Assembly (NCBI RefSeq): GCF_003957745.1
Contig: NZ_CP020373.1
Coordinates: forward strand, 3,643,501 to 3,707,500
Direction of reading: 5' to 3'
Source: Shewanella khirikhana
Lineage (GTDB): Bacteria; Pseudomonadota; Gammaproteobacteria; Enterobacterales; Shewanellaceae
DNA length: 64,000 nucleotides
Part shown: positions 45,640 to 53,730 of the stretch, in pieces
Position numbering within the stretch: the first letter of the stretch is position 1
How the letters are laid out: each line of letters begins with the position of its first letter
Translations under genes and position numbers: made by a program
Notes under the pieces: generated by a model
What the model saw: the letters and a program-made list of their open reading frames with translations, nothing else
Databases searched by the model: none
Told to the model about the DNA's origin: nothing

Positions 45640-45657
45640 AGGTAAAACTCAAGCAAC

Positions 45658-45685
45658 AAAAAAGGCTCCTGCGGGAGCCTTTTTT
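45658..45685. terminator. Bidirectional terminator
   Basis: AAAAAAGGCTCC-tgc-GGGAGCCTTTTTT between the convergent GGDEF/EAL gene and ilvE. Confidence 0.9.
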
Positions 45686-45705
45686 ACAGCCAAATTATCG
45701 CGTGC

Positions 45706-46791
45706 TTAGCCGCGGTGCTCGACTTTGCGAACCCAGCCTTCGGGGGCGGGGCGCAGGCCTTTTTGCATCTCGGTATACACCTTGTAGATGTGGCGGATCC
45801 GGTCGCCTACCTTGCCATCACCCACGGTGACGATGCGGCCATCTTCGAAGATGTAAGAGCCAACCGGCGAGACCACGGCGGCGGTACCAAAACCACCGGC
45901 CTCAACGATTTCACCGGCTTCGATATCGGCAATAAAGTCGCTCAGTTTCACGGTTTCCTGGCGCACTTCGCAGCCCAGTTCCTCACCCAGTGCCAGAATC
46001 GACTCAGAGGTGATAGAGCGCAAAATGGTGTCAGTGAACTCAGGAATAATCAAAGTGCCATCTTTGCGGATATGGAAGTGGTTCATGGCGCCCACTTCTT
46101 CGATGTACTGATTGGTTGCATCCAGATACAGCACCTGGGCAGCACCGTGTTCGGCGGCAGCCTTACCGGCACGCAGCGATGCGGCATAGTTACCGGCGGC
46201 CTTGGAGGCACCGGTACCGCCAGACACAGCGCGGTGGAACTGGGTGGTGATCAGCAGGCGAATGGCATTCAAATCTTTACCGTAGTAAGCACCGCTTGGG
46301 CTCAGTACCACACAGAAGGTGTACTGGTTTGACGGGCTCACCGACAGGCGATCTTCAGTGGCAAACACAAAGGGGCGGATATAAAGACAGGCGCCTTCCT
46401 GACGGGGGAACCACAGGCGGTCCACATCAATCAGGGCGTTGATGGCTTCGAGCTGCACGGCTTCCGGAATATTCGGGATACAGACAATGTCTGCCGAGCG
46501 ATTGAGACGCTGGGCGTTTTTGTCCAAACGGAAGGTGTAGATTTCACCGTCGTCATGCATAAAGGCTTTGGCGCCTTCAAAGATAGACTGGCCATAATGC
46601 AGCGACATGGCGCCTGGCATCATTTCAAAGGGACCGTAGGCCTCAATGCGGGCGTTTTGCCACTGGCCGTCCTTGTAATCCATCATGAACATGTGATCGG
46701 TACGAAGCTTGCCGAATCCCACTTCTCCCTGAGGTTCAAAAGGCTCAGTGCGGCGCTCAGATGCGGGTTTTAAATTGTACTTTATATCCAT
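45706..46791 (-). CDS. ilvE: Branched-chain amino acid aminotransferase
   Basis: 361 residues from the ATG giving MDIKYNLKPASERR. PLP fold-type IV, the longer form (SLHYGQSIFEGAKAF; SGGTGASKAAGNYAASLRAG with the Schiff-base lysine; YLDATNQYIEEVGAMNHF; ITSESILALGEELG). Final step of valine, leucine and isoleucine synthesis. In enterobacteria ilvE is inside ilvGMEDA; here it is 33 kb away and outside the attenuator's control. Confidence 0.93.
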   Translation of the reverse strand: MDIKYNLKPASERRTEPFEPQGEVGFGKLRTDHMFMMDYKDGQWQNARIEAYGPFEMMPGAMSLHYGQSIFEGAKAFMHDDGEIYTFRLDKNAQRLNRSADIVCIPNIPEAVQLEAINALIDVDRLWFPRQEGACLYIRPFVFATEDRLSVSPSNQYTFCVVLSPSGAYYGKDLNAIRLLITTQFHRAVSGGTGASKAAGNYAASLRAGKAAAEHGAAQVLYLDATNQYIEEVGAMNHFHIRKDGTLIIPEFTDTILRSITSESILALGEELGCEVRQETVKLSDFIADIEAGEIVEAGGFGTAAVVSPVGSYIFEDGRIVTVGDGKVGDRIRHIYKVYTEMQKGLRPAPEGWVRKVEHRG

Positions 46792-46899
46792 TGCATACCA
46801 CCTTGATAACTGACCTTGCAGACTAGGGAGCAGCAGGGATAAAGTCAAGAGCGATGCTTATTCCAACAAAAAGAAGCTGTAAACCGTTAAGGAAACTCC

Positions 46900-48060
46900 A
46901 TGAAACAACCGCTCAAAGGCCTGCGGGTACTGGATTTATCCAGGGTGCTGGCCGGTCCATGGTGCAGTCAGTTACTGGCCGATATGGGGGCCGAAGTCAT
47001 TAAGGTTGAACACCCACACGGCGGCGACGATACCCGCCATTGGGGGCCGCCCTACGCCGGGGGCCATGATGGAGGCGATGCGGCCTATTTCCTTGCCGCC
47101 AATCGGGGTAAAAAATCCCTGCTGCTGGATTTAAAAAATCCCGAAGATGTAGCGCGAATTCAAAAGCTTGCCCGCCACAGCGACATACTGCTGGAAAACT
47201 TCAAAGTGGGCGGCCTGGCTAAGTACGGCCTGGATTATAAGAGCCTCAAGGCGATAAACCCCAAGCTGGTGTATTGCTCGGTCACCGGCTTTGGCCAGAG
47301 CGGCCCGGATGCGCCCCGGGCCGGCTACGACTTTATGATCCAGGCCATGGGCGGGCTGATGAGCCTCACAGGCGACGATACCAGTGAGCCGATGAAGACC
47401 GGCGTGGCCATTACCGATCTCTTTACCGGGCTTTATGCCGCCAATGCCATTCTGGCCGCCATAGTGGCACGCCTGTCCTCAGGCCTTGGCTGCCATATCG
47501 ATATGGCGCTGTTTGATGTGCAGCTCGCCATGCTGGCCAATCAGGCGCAAAACTTCCTCGCCAGCGGCGACAATCCGCCCCGGCTTGGCAACGCCCACCC
47601 CAATATCGTGCCCTATCAGGCGTTTGCCTGCGCCGATGGCCACCTGATTTTGGCGGTGGGTAACGATAGTCAGTTTGCCCGCTTCTGCGAACTGGCAGGA
47701 TTACAGGAGTTGCCCAGTGACAGCCGCTTTGCCACCAATGCAGGGCGGGTCAGCCACCGCGAGCAGTTGCTGCCGCTGATAAAGGCCGCCATGCTGGGCA
47801 AATCCAAGGGCGAGTGGCTAACGCTTTTGAACGGCGCCGGGGTGCCTGCCGGGCCTATCAACAACGTGGCCGAGGCCCTGGATGAGCCCCAGGCCAAACA
47901 TCGGCAGATGCAAATTGAGCGCGACTTTAACGGCGAAAGGCTGCCCTTTGTGGGCAGCCCGCTGAGAATGGATGGTGAGGCGCTTAACTCGCCGCTGCCA
48001 CCACCACGGCTTGGGGAACATCAGGCCGAACTGCTGGCCTGGCTCGATACCCTCGAATAA
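46900..48060 (+). CDS. CaiB/BaiF class III CoA-transferase
   Basis: 386 residues from ATG 46900 (AAGGA seven bases upstream). Family III pattern: LKGLRVLDLSRVLAGPWCSQLLADMGAEVIKVEHP at the N terminus, the GxD-type aspartate region (GAEVIKVE, ENFKVGGLAKYGLDY), SVTGFGQSGP, GYDFMIQAMGGLMSLTG. Moves CoA between carboxylic acids; the acid is not predictable. Divergent from ilvE, no partner genes nearby. Confidence 0.9.
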   Translation: MKQPLKGLRVLDLSRVLAGPWCSQLLADMGAEVIKVEHPHGGDDTRHWGPPYAGGHDGGDAAYFLAANRGKKSLLLDLKNPEDVARIQKLARHSDILLENFKVGGLAKYGLDYKSLKAINPKLVYCSVTGFGQSGPDAPRAGYDFMIQAMGGLMSLTGDDTSEPMKTGVAITDLFTGLYAANAILAAIVARLSSGLGCHIDMALFDVQLAMLANQAQNFLASGDNPPRLGNAHPNIVPYQAFACADGHLILAVGNDSQFARFCELAGLQELPSDSRFATNAGRVSHREQLLPLIKAAMLGKSKGEWLTLLNGAGVPAGPINNVAEALDEPQAKHRQMQIERDFNGERLPFVGSPLRMDGEALNSPLPPPRLGEHQAELLAWLDTLE

Positions 48061-48074
48061 CCCTCATTCAGACG

Positions 48075-48917
48075 TTAACGATTGAGCCTGGCAGCCTGTC
48101 TGCGGCCCCGCAGGCAGGCACCCAGCGCCAACAGGGCCAGGGCACCGGCGCCCAGGCTGCCGCCGCCTTCCACTTCAACCACCACTTCCTGTTCGCGGTC
48201 ATAGTTGGCGCTTTCCAGCGGCAGGGCGTACAAATCATCGGTATCGTCCGAGCTGATGGTCGCCACCACGTCGCTGTAACCCACTTCATAGAGATCGATC
48301 AGCACATCGTAGTGGTCGGTGCCATAGCCATCGGCCAGGGTGGTCACCACCTCATAGTCGTCCAGCTCATTGGCGCCGCGAATATAAAAGGTCTCGGTGG
48401 TGAAGTAGCGCACCCAGTCGCCGCCATTGCGGCTCAAATACAGCTCGGCATACACGGGCACAGACTCATCGGGATAGTTGGAATACACATCCGCATCGAA
48501 GGTCACCGAAAAGCTGCGGTGGAAACCGTCGTAGTCCCTGTCTTCAAACAGACGGGCAAAGGCATCGTAGAAGCTGAAGTCGTGATACACACCATAGCTT
48601 TGCTGACGGCTGCGCTGCAGTGTGGAGGTCTTTTGCTTTTGCGCCGCCACTTGCTCGCGGGTTCTGGGCTCGGCGGCCACGGCCTGAATTTGCTGAACCC
48701 GAGTCTTAAGCTCGCTGGCAACGGCTTCATCCACGTAGCGACTGCTGTCTGGCTTGTCGCTGAGCTGAGTCCCAATGGCGGCAATCTTCGGCGTGCCAAT
48801 GGGCGTACCAGTCACCTCGTCTGCCGAGGCGTAAGCCGAGCTGCCCGCCAGCACAGTGGCAGCCACCAGGGCCTTAATGCTGAAACTGGAAACTGTGCCT
48901 TGGAATAATGTCTTCAT
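48075..48917 (-). CDS. GlyGly-CTERM surface/secreted protein
   Basis: 280 residues from the ATG giving MKTLFQGTVSSFSIKAL, with GAGGA upstream. N-terminal signal peptide (cleavage near SSAYASA). The C terminus is a GlyGly-CTERM sorting tail: glycine-rich GGGSLGAGALALL helix, then the basic RGRRQAARLNR. Proteins of this type are cut by rhombosortase and usually leave through type II secretion (family knowledge). Middle part, with an acidic, Asp/Tyr-rich repeat-like choice-of-anchor region (SFYDAFARLFEDRDYDGFHR; VYSNYPDESVPVYAELYLS), has no catalytic motif I recognise. Confidence 0.82.
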   Translation of the reverse strand: MKTLFQGTVSSFSIKALVAATVLAGSSAYASADEVTGTPIGTPKIAAIGTQLSDKPDSSRYVDEAVASELKTRVQQIQAVAAEPRTREQVAAQKQKTSTLQRSRQQSYGVYHDFSFYDAFARLFEDRDYDGFHRSFSVTFDADVYSNYPDESVPVYAELYLSRNGGDWVRYFTTETFYIRGANELDDYEVVTTLADGYGTDHYDVLIDLYEVGYSDVVATISSDDTDDLYALPLESANYDREQEVVVEVEGGGSLGAGALALLALGACLRGRRQAARLNR

Positions 48918-49161
48918 AGTCGCGTCCTCGTACTGACTTGTTGAAGCCATTAAATCCGCTTCGCCATGAACGCTTCCTGAACGCTGTTTTTTACCCCCTT
49001 CAGCCAATGTTCAGCCGCTAACCGCTATCAATATGGCAATGGATTTCCAGAGGCGCCCCCGGATGGCACAACGCATCCTGCGAGTTAAGTCGCTGTTCGC
49101 ACTTTCCTTTCACGCGGGGGATCTTTTACACTGGCACCATTGATACGCAGAGATAAAAGAC

Positions 49162-49464
49162 ATGAAATACCGGATCTTGCTGACAATATTGCTTTGCGCC
49201 TGTTTGCAACTGGCGGCGCCAGGCGCTGCCATGGCACAGGCCTATGCCCAGATGAACAATCAGGGGCAGCAGCAGGGGCTTAAGGTTACCAGTGGCGATC
49301 AGGCCGCCGGTATGGCCGCAGGCCGCTACCCGGGCCGGGTACTCAAGGTCAGCCGCGCCCAGGTGGGTGGCAACCCCGGCTACCGGGTCAAGATGGTCAG
49401 CAACGACGGCAAGGTCTTTTACGTATCTGTGGATGCCCGTACCGGACGGGTTGGGAGAGACTGA
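49162..49464 (+). CDS. Small exported PepSY-domain protein
   Basis: 100 residues: signal peptide (LLTILLCACLQLAAPGAAMA) and one PepSY domain (AAGRYPGRVLKVSRAQVGGNPGYRVKMVSNDGKVFYVSVDARTGRV). PepSY domains inhibit proteases or sense envelope conditions. Two bases separate it from the response regulator, so it is part of that operon and may tune the kinase (inference). Confidence 0.85.
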   Translation: MKYRILLTILLCACLQLAAPGAAMAQAYAQMNNQGQQQGLKVTSGDQAAGMAAGRYPGRVLKVSRAQVGGNPGYRVKMVSNDGKVFYVSVDARTGRVGRD

Positions 49465-49466
49465 CA

Positions 49467-50141
49467 ATGCGCCTGTTACTGGTTGAAGACGATGCGGCTC
49501 TGGCCGCCAATCTGGGGGATCACCTCAGAGAAAACCTCTACAGCGTGGATCTGGCCGCCGACGGCGAACTGGGGCTGTTTCAGGGGCTGGAATACGACTA
49601 CGACGCCGCCATTATCGACGTGGGTTTGCCCAAGCTCGATGGTATCAGCCTGGTGACCAAGCTCAGGGCCGAGGGCCGTGAATTCCCTATTCTTATCCTC
49701 ACCGCCCGCGACAGCTGGGAAGACAAGGTCGAAGGCCTGGATGCCGGTGCCGACGACTACCTTACCAAGCCGTTTCACCCGCGGGAGTTGGCCTCGCGCT
49801 TAAAGGCGCTTATTCGCCGCAGCGCGGGTAAGGCAAGCCCCATCATCGAAAACGGCCCTGTTACCCTCAATACCGCCAGCGGCGAAGTGCTGCTTGGTGG
49901 CGAGCGGGTCAGCCTGTCGGCCTCCGAGTTCCGGCTGCTGCAATTTTTGATGATGCACCGGGGCGAGGTGCAATCGAAAACCGTGCTTACCGAGCATATT
50001 TACGATCAGGACTTCGACCTCGACTCCAACGTGATTGAAGTCTTTATCCGCCGGCTACGTAAAAAGCTCGACCCGGACAACCAGCTCGGGCTGATTGAAA
50101 CCCTGCGCGGTCAGGGCTACCGGCTGAACCTGCTCAGCTGA
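49467..50141 (+). CDS. OmpR-type response regulator, PhoP-like
   Basis: 224 residues. Receiver domain with acidic pocket (LLVEDDAAL), phosphoacceptor aspartate in IIDVGLPKLDG (about D51), LTARDSWEDKVEGLDAGADDYLTKPF, and a C-terminal winged-helix DNA-binding domain ending LRGQGYRLNLLS. The DSWEDKVEGLDAGADDY stretch is very like PhoP. One-base overlap (TGATG) with the kinase gene. Targets unknown. Confidence 0.9.
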   Translation: MRLLLVEDDAALAANLGDHLRENLYSVDLAADGELGLFQGLEYDYDAAIIDVGLPKLDGISLVTKLRAEGREFPILILTARDSWEDKVEGLDAGADDYLTKPFHPRELASRLKALIRRSAGKASPIIENGPVTLNTASGEVLLGGERVSLSASEFRLLQFLMMHRGEVQSKTVLTEHIYDQDFDLDSNVIEVFIRRLRKKLDPDNQLGLIETLRGQGYRLNLLS

Positions 50142-51583
50142 TGTCAGACCCAGCCTCTACGCCAACCCCTTCGCCTGAGCCTTCGCCTGCGCCCGAGCCG
50201 GCAACTGCGCCTTTATCTCAGCCACGGCCAGCCTCCGGCGTTATCGACCGCTTATCGCTGAAGACGCGCCTTTTCGTCAGTGCCGCCATCCTGGTGGCGC
50301 TGCTGCTGCCCGCCCTCGGCATCGCCCTGTTTCAGGCGTTCGAGCGTCAGGCGCTGGCGGGCAGCCGCGACGAGCTTGGCGCCCTTATCTACTCGGTGCT
50401 GGCACAAACCGACGTGATAGACGGCAAGCTGGAAATGCCGCCTTTCCTCAACGAACCCCAATTCAATGTCGATGGCTCAGGTCTGTATGCCGAAGTGCGC
50501 TCAGGCTCTGGCTCTGGGAAAGGTGAAGTGCTGTGGCGCTCCGGCTCCCTGATTGGCCACGGCGCCATCGACAAGCTGCCCACTCCCGCCCCCGGCGCCG
50601 ATGCCAAGGTGTTCGGCGAAACCACACTCAACGGCGAGCCGCTGTTCGTCATGAGCTTTACCGCCCTGTACGAGAGCAAGGGCGTGGATGTGCCCTTAAG
50701 CATTCATATTCTTAAATCCCAGCAGCGTTACCGCGAGGCGCTCACCGAGTTCGAGTCCAGCCTGTGGCGTTATCTGCTGCTGGCGCTGGCACTGCTTGCC
50801 GTGGTGCTTGGCCTGTGGCTGCGCTGGACCTTAAAGCCGCTGTCACGGTTCGAGGCCGAACTTAAGGCCGTGGAGCACGGCGACAAGGAGCGCATCGATG
50901 ATGACTACCCGGCGGAACTCGGGCCGCTGGTACATCAGCTCAATTCACTGTTAACCACAGAGCAAAACCAGCGCAAGCGCTACCGCAATGCCCTCTCTGA
51001 TCTGGCCCACAGCTTAAAAACCCCACTGGCGGTGCTGCAAAGCCACCCGGGACTGGATGAAGCCGTGATGGAGCAGGTGGACAGCATCAGCCACAGCATC
51101 AGCCATCAGCTTAAACGGGCTCAGAGCGCCGGCGCCGCCTCCTGGCACCAGGGAGTGGAAATCCTGCCCCAGGCCGAGCGCTTAAGTCGCACCTTAAGCA
51201 AAATCCACGGCGACAAGGGCATCGATTTTGAGCTTAAGCTCACGGCCGATTTGGTATTCAAGGGTGATAAGGGCGATTTGACCGAGCTTTTGGGCAATCT
51301 CTTGGACAACGCCTGCAAGGCGGCTTCATCTCGGGTGCAATTAAGTGCCTCCAAGCAGGATGGCAGGCTGCGACTTATCGTCGAGGACGATGGCCCCGGG
51401 GTGGATGAGTCGATGCGGGATGGGATTTTTGAGCGCGGGATTCGCGCGGATACCTATGACAAGGGCCATGGGATAGGGCTCGCCATAGTCCGCGACCTGA
51501 CAGACGCCTATCAGGGGAAGCTGCGGGTCGAACGCAGTGATTTGCTCGGCGGGGCGAGGTTTGAGGTGTCGTTTCCCCAGTAA
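50141..51583 (+). CDS. Sensor histidine kinase, PhoQ-like
   Basis: 480 residues. Unusual proline-rich cytoplasmic N terminus (PTPSPEPSPAPEPATAP), membrane helix (about 45-68), periplasmic sensor domain (about 69-205), second helix (about 208-230), HAMP, dimerisation helix with LSDLAHSLKTPLAVLQS (catalytic histidine), and the ATPase with NLLDNACKAAS, VEDDGPGV and GHGIGLAIV. The histidine box matches PhoQ closely. PhoQ senses divalent cations and cationic peptides; whether this one does is inferred. Confidence 0.88.
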   Translation: MSDPASTPTPSPEPSPAPEPATAPLSQPRPASGVIDRLSLKTRLFVSAAILVALLLPALGIALFQAFERQALAGSRDELGALIYSVLAQTDVIDGKLEMPPFLNEPQFNVDGSGLYAEVRSGSGSGKGEVLWRSGSLIGHGAIDKLPTPAPGADAKVFGETTLNGEPLFVMSFTALYESKGVDVPLSIHILKSQQRYREALTEFESSLWRYLLLALALLAVVLGLWLRWTLKPLSRFEAELKAVEHGDKERIDDDYPAELGPLVHQLNSLLTTEQNQRKRYRNALSDLAHSLKTPLAVLQSHPGLDEAVMEQVDSISHSISHQLKRAQSAGAASWHQGVEILPQAERLSRTLSKIHGDKGIDFELKLTADLVFKGDKGDLTELLGNLLDNACKAASSRVQLSASKQDGRLRLIVEDDGPGVDESMRDGIFERGIRADTYDKGHGIGLAIVRDLTDAYQGKLRVERSDLLGGARFEVSFPQ

Positions 51584-51622
51584 CTTGGTTCGCTTGACTT
51601 AGCGACGGGAAGTTTTTTTGAA

Positions 51623-51736
51623 GTCGTTTTTCAAACGACGGAAGTAGGTTTAAAGCGAGTCGCTTTGCAAGCGACACAAATCGAAGCCTTCCAGGCTTCA
51701 CCGGGGCAAGGGGCTTTGCTCGTCCAAAGCCCCTTG
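51623..51736. repeat. Cluster of four back-to-back short palindromes
   Basis: GTCGTTT-ttc-AAACGAC (51623-51639), GTCGCTT-tgc-AAGCGAC (51659-51675), GAAGCC-ttcca-GGCTTC (51683-51699), and CAAGGGGCTTTG/CAAAGCCCCTTG (51707-51736). They begin 40 bp after the phoQ-like gene and mark the left side of the accessory island. The second palindrome reappears in reverse complement near 57939-57955. Confidence 0.75.
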
Positions 51737-51750
51737 CAACCCAAAAGACG

Positions 51751-51809
51751 CCCCAGACGAAGCCGAAATCCCCTCGGTCTTATGGACGAAATTGGCTAGC
51801 GCTTCAGAC
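51751..51809. repeat. Left 59-bp inverted repeat of the accessory island
   Basis: Begins CCCCAGACGAAGCCGAAATC and ends GCTAGCGCTTCAGAC. Its reverse complement is present at 57537-57595 with a single mismatch. The region from here to the cassette array (51810-51954) has no gene that I can support. Confidence 0.8.
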
Positions 51810-51954
51810 GCTCATCCCTGATTCGACTGAAGCTGGCTCAGCGTCCTGCCTCGCCCACGCCATTTAGTCCAATGTCCTTCGGCGGCTTCGATGGGGGTAT
51901 AAGCTGGTGCAATCTGCGCGTGAAGTGTTACGGGTGTCCTGACTTTTCTGAGCC

Positions 51955-52061
51955 ACATAACGCCCTGTTAAGGTGTGAGCAACGCAATACCGATGCTTCC
52001 GCAATCAACGCATAGTAAAAATGCCACGCGTTGCGAATCACTCTTAAACAGTTTGTTAGGA
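51955..52061 (-). other. attC-like integron recombination site, Vibrio-repeat type (attC1)
   Basis: On the minus strand it starts TCCTAACAAACTGTTTAAGA five bases after the HNH gene stop, continues through CAACGCGTGGCATTTTTACT, and ends TTAACAGGGCGTTATGT. Outer boxes CCTAAC and GTTATGT bound imperfect arms (TTAAG...GCAACGC with GCGTTGC...CTTAA). The layout TAACAAAC ... CAACGCGTGGCNTTT ... GCGTTG ... GGGCGTTAT is that of Vibrio superintegron repeats as I remember them. Confidence 0.8.
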
Positions 52062-52065
52062 ATAT

Positions 52066-53172
52066 CTAATTATAAAAGTTTGGTCGAACCCTGTTCTCAT
52101 GTCTTTTGAAGGCTGTCCCTGCACCTAAACAGGATAAAGAAATTACTAATTCGCCATCAACAGAAGATATATCCCTAACAAATCCAAAGATTGTTTGTAC
52201 TTTACGACCTGTCATTGCTCCATGCCTTGCACTACAACTCATGCAATACCAAGGCTGGAATGTGAACTCAATCCTAATACCATAACCTTGATAATATGCC
52301 GTTTTGACTTCATCTCGAAGCGAATCTGCACCGGAGATAGAAGTGAAATAAAATGGTGCTTGCACTGCAATGTAACTTCCGTTAGTTACTAACGACTGTA
52401 TTTCTGTACGATTTTTTAGCATTGGCGTAATGTCAGTAACTGGAATTGTAGTTACTACAGCCTCTAATATTGCACTCAAATATGAAGCAATATCACTGCC
52501 GCCACCGAAATCAATAAAATAATGCTGTGTACTTTTACCTAGATTCCAAAACTGTTCATCTTTTATGAAGCCTCGTGAATCAATTATATTATTACTTTTT
52601 AGCTGTGTAATAAAAGGGGAATCTTCAATAGAGAACTCAAGATTATTTAGTAACTCAAATACTCTTTGGAGGTTTATCCAATCCCAACGTGCAACATCAC
52701 GTTCTTGCTTTAGCCTTAATATAGTCTGTGTATCGAGGGTACTAACATCATACTCCCACTTAAGCTTACAATTTAAAATTTCACTGGGTATTAAGTTCTG
52801 ACTCAGCTGTTTTTTACTATGTGCGAGATCATGACAATCTAAACACAATGTAGCTAAGTTCTGCTCAGAATGGTCTCTCGATATAGACCATTCATTAATA
52901 TGATGTAGAATGATAGGTTTTTGTGTAATTCTACAAACACAACAAGTCCTACGATTTTTATACAGTACACTCAATAATGTTTTTTCTGGTATCGGTGGTC
53001 GCGGTTCTGAATAAACAATAGATATATAGTGTTCATTTAATCCTAAGTTTAACAATTGATTCCGTTGCATAGATTTCAAATTGGCTAAAGTGACACCACT
53101 ATTAGCTAATCGTGAAGCCAAATGACTATCAAAACCTCTTGCAAGAAGAGCATTTTCTGTTCTTTTACTCAT
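52066..53172 (-). CDS. HNH-nuclease-like protein in an integron-type cassette
   Basis: 368 residues, start ATG 28 bases after the GTTAGGC that ends the neighbouring attC2 site, as usual for gene cassettes. An HNH-type zinc motif lies near residues 75-120: CCVCRITQKP, LHHINEWS, NLATLCLDCHDLAHS (two CxxC pairs and the HH/N/H set). N-terminal part (ALLARGFDSHLASRLANSG) may be helix-hairpin-helix-like. The C-terminal ~200 residues are unfamiliar, with a second cysteine cluster (PWYCMSCSARHG). Base composition is far more AT-rich than the chromosome genes around. Possibly a defence or restriction nuclease; that is inference. Confidence 0.75.
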   Translation of the reverse strand: MSKRTENALLARGFDSHLASRLANSGVTLANLKSMQRNQLLNLGLNEHYISIVYSEPRPPIPEKTLLSVLYKNRRTCCVCRITQKPIILHHINEWSISRDHSEQNLATLCLDCHDLAHSKKQLSQNLIPSEILNCKLKWEYDVSTLDTQTILRLKQERDVARWDWINLQRVFELLNNLEFSIEDSPFITQLKSNNIIDSRGFIKDEQFWNLGKSTQHYFIDFGGGSDIASYLSAILEAVVTTIPVTDITPMLKNRTEIQSLVTNGSYIAVQAPFYFTSISGADSLRDEVKTAYYQGYGIRIEFTFQPWYCMSCSARHGAMTGRKVQTIFGFVRDISSVDGELVISLSCLGAGTAFKRHENRVRPNFYN

Positions 53173-53194
53173 TACTACTATTTTTCTCCATAAT

Positions 53195-53323
53195 GCCTAA
53201 CGCCGCCAGCAGCGGCCGAAGTGGAGGCGTTTGTTTTTGGGTAGCGTAGCGAAAACCCAAAAACAAACGCCGTAACGGAGGTCCAGCCCACGCAGTGGGC
53301 GATGTTGCCTGGCTTTGTTAGCC
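53195..53323 (-). other. attC-like integron recombination site (attC2)
   Basis: Minus strand starts GGCTAACAAAGCCAGGC just after the stop of the 115-residue gene and ends GCTGGCGGCGTTAGGC; GTTAGGC fits the GTTRRRY core. Outer arms TAAC-NNN-GCCAG pair. The centre is a perfect 17-bp stem (53226-53242 with 53255-53271) around a 12-base loop, longer than in most attC sites. Confidence 0.75.
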
Positions 53324-53325
53324 GA

Positions 53326-53673
53326 CTACTTCTTGAAAGTTACAGTCAGTGTGCCTGTTGCTATGTTTTTTGCAATTTCGTAATCAGGGTTCCACGTCGC
53401 CAGATTATGGATGCCAATCCCAATTGCGGATGCCCAACCACCAATCACTGTTGGCGAAACTGGGATGGCCGCTGCGGCAACAGTTGCAGAGCGGCCTTTT
53501 GTATATACACGACACTTCAACCCCTTTGACTCAATCATTCTTTCAACTGTTTTTACTGCTTCGCCTAAGTTTAAACGAGCTATATCCTCAAGAACAAAAG
53601 ACTTCCTTTCACCAATTAAAGTATCTATTTTCTCATCTGAAATCGATTTGAGTGAATAAACTCCAATATCCAT
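53326..53673 (-). CDS. Unknown small cassette protein
   Basis: 115 residues, GAGG-type ribosome site upstream of the ATG at 53673. N-terminal half is charged and helical; the middle (ATVAAAAIPVSPTVIGGWASAIGIGIHNLATW) is hydrophobic, possibly one membrane segment or a glycine-rich insertion sequence; C terminus NPDYEIAKNIATGTLTVTFKK. Not a family I can name. It lies between a cassette boundary (53716-53722) and attC2, so it is the cargo of the first cassette. Confidence 0.7.
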   Translation of the reverse strand: MDIGVYSLKSISDEKIDTLIGERKSFVLEDIARLNLGEAVKTVERMIESKGLKCRVYTKGRSATVAAAAIPVSPTVIGGWASAIGIGIHNLATWNPDYEIAKNIATGTLTVTFKK

Positions 53674-53715
53674 TTACTAATCCTCTATTCAAGTGTGATG
53701 ATGTCATTTAATGAC

Positions 53716-53722
53716 GGCTAAC
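53716..53722 (-). other. Cassette boundary / recombination core
   Basis: GTTAGCC on the minus strand. It is exactly complementary to GGCTAAC, the first box of attC2. A circularised cassette would carry both boxes as one fully paired attC site, so this marks the 5' edge of cassette 2. Confidence 0.6.
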
Positions 53723-53730
53723 ATTTGTAT

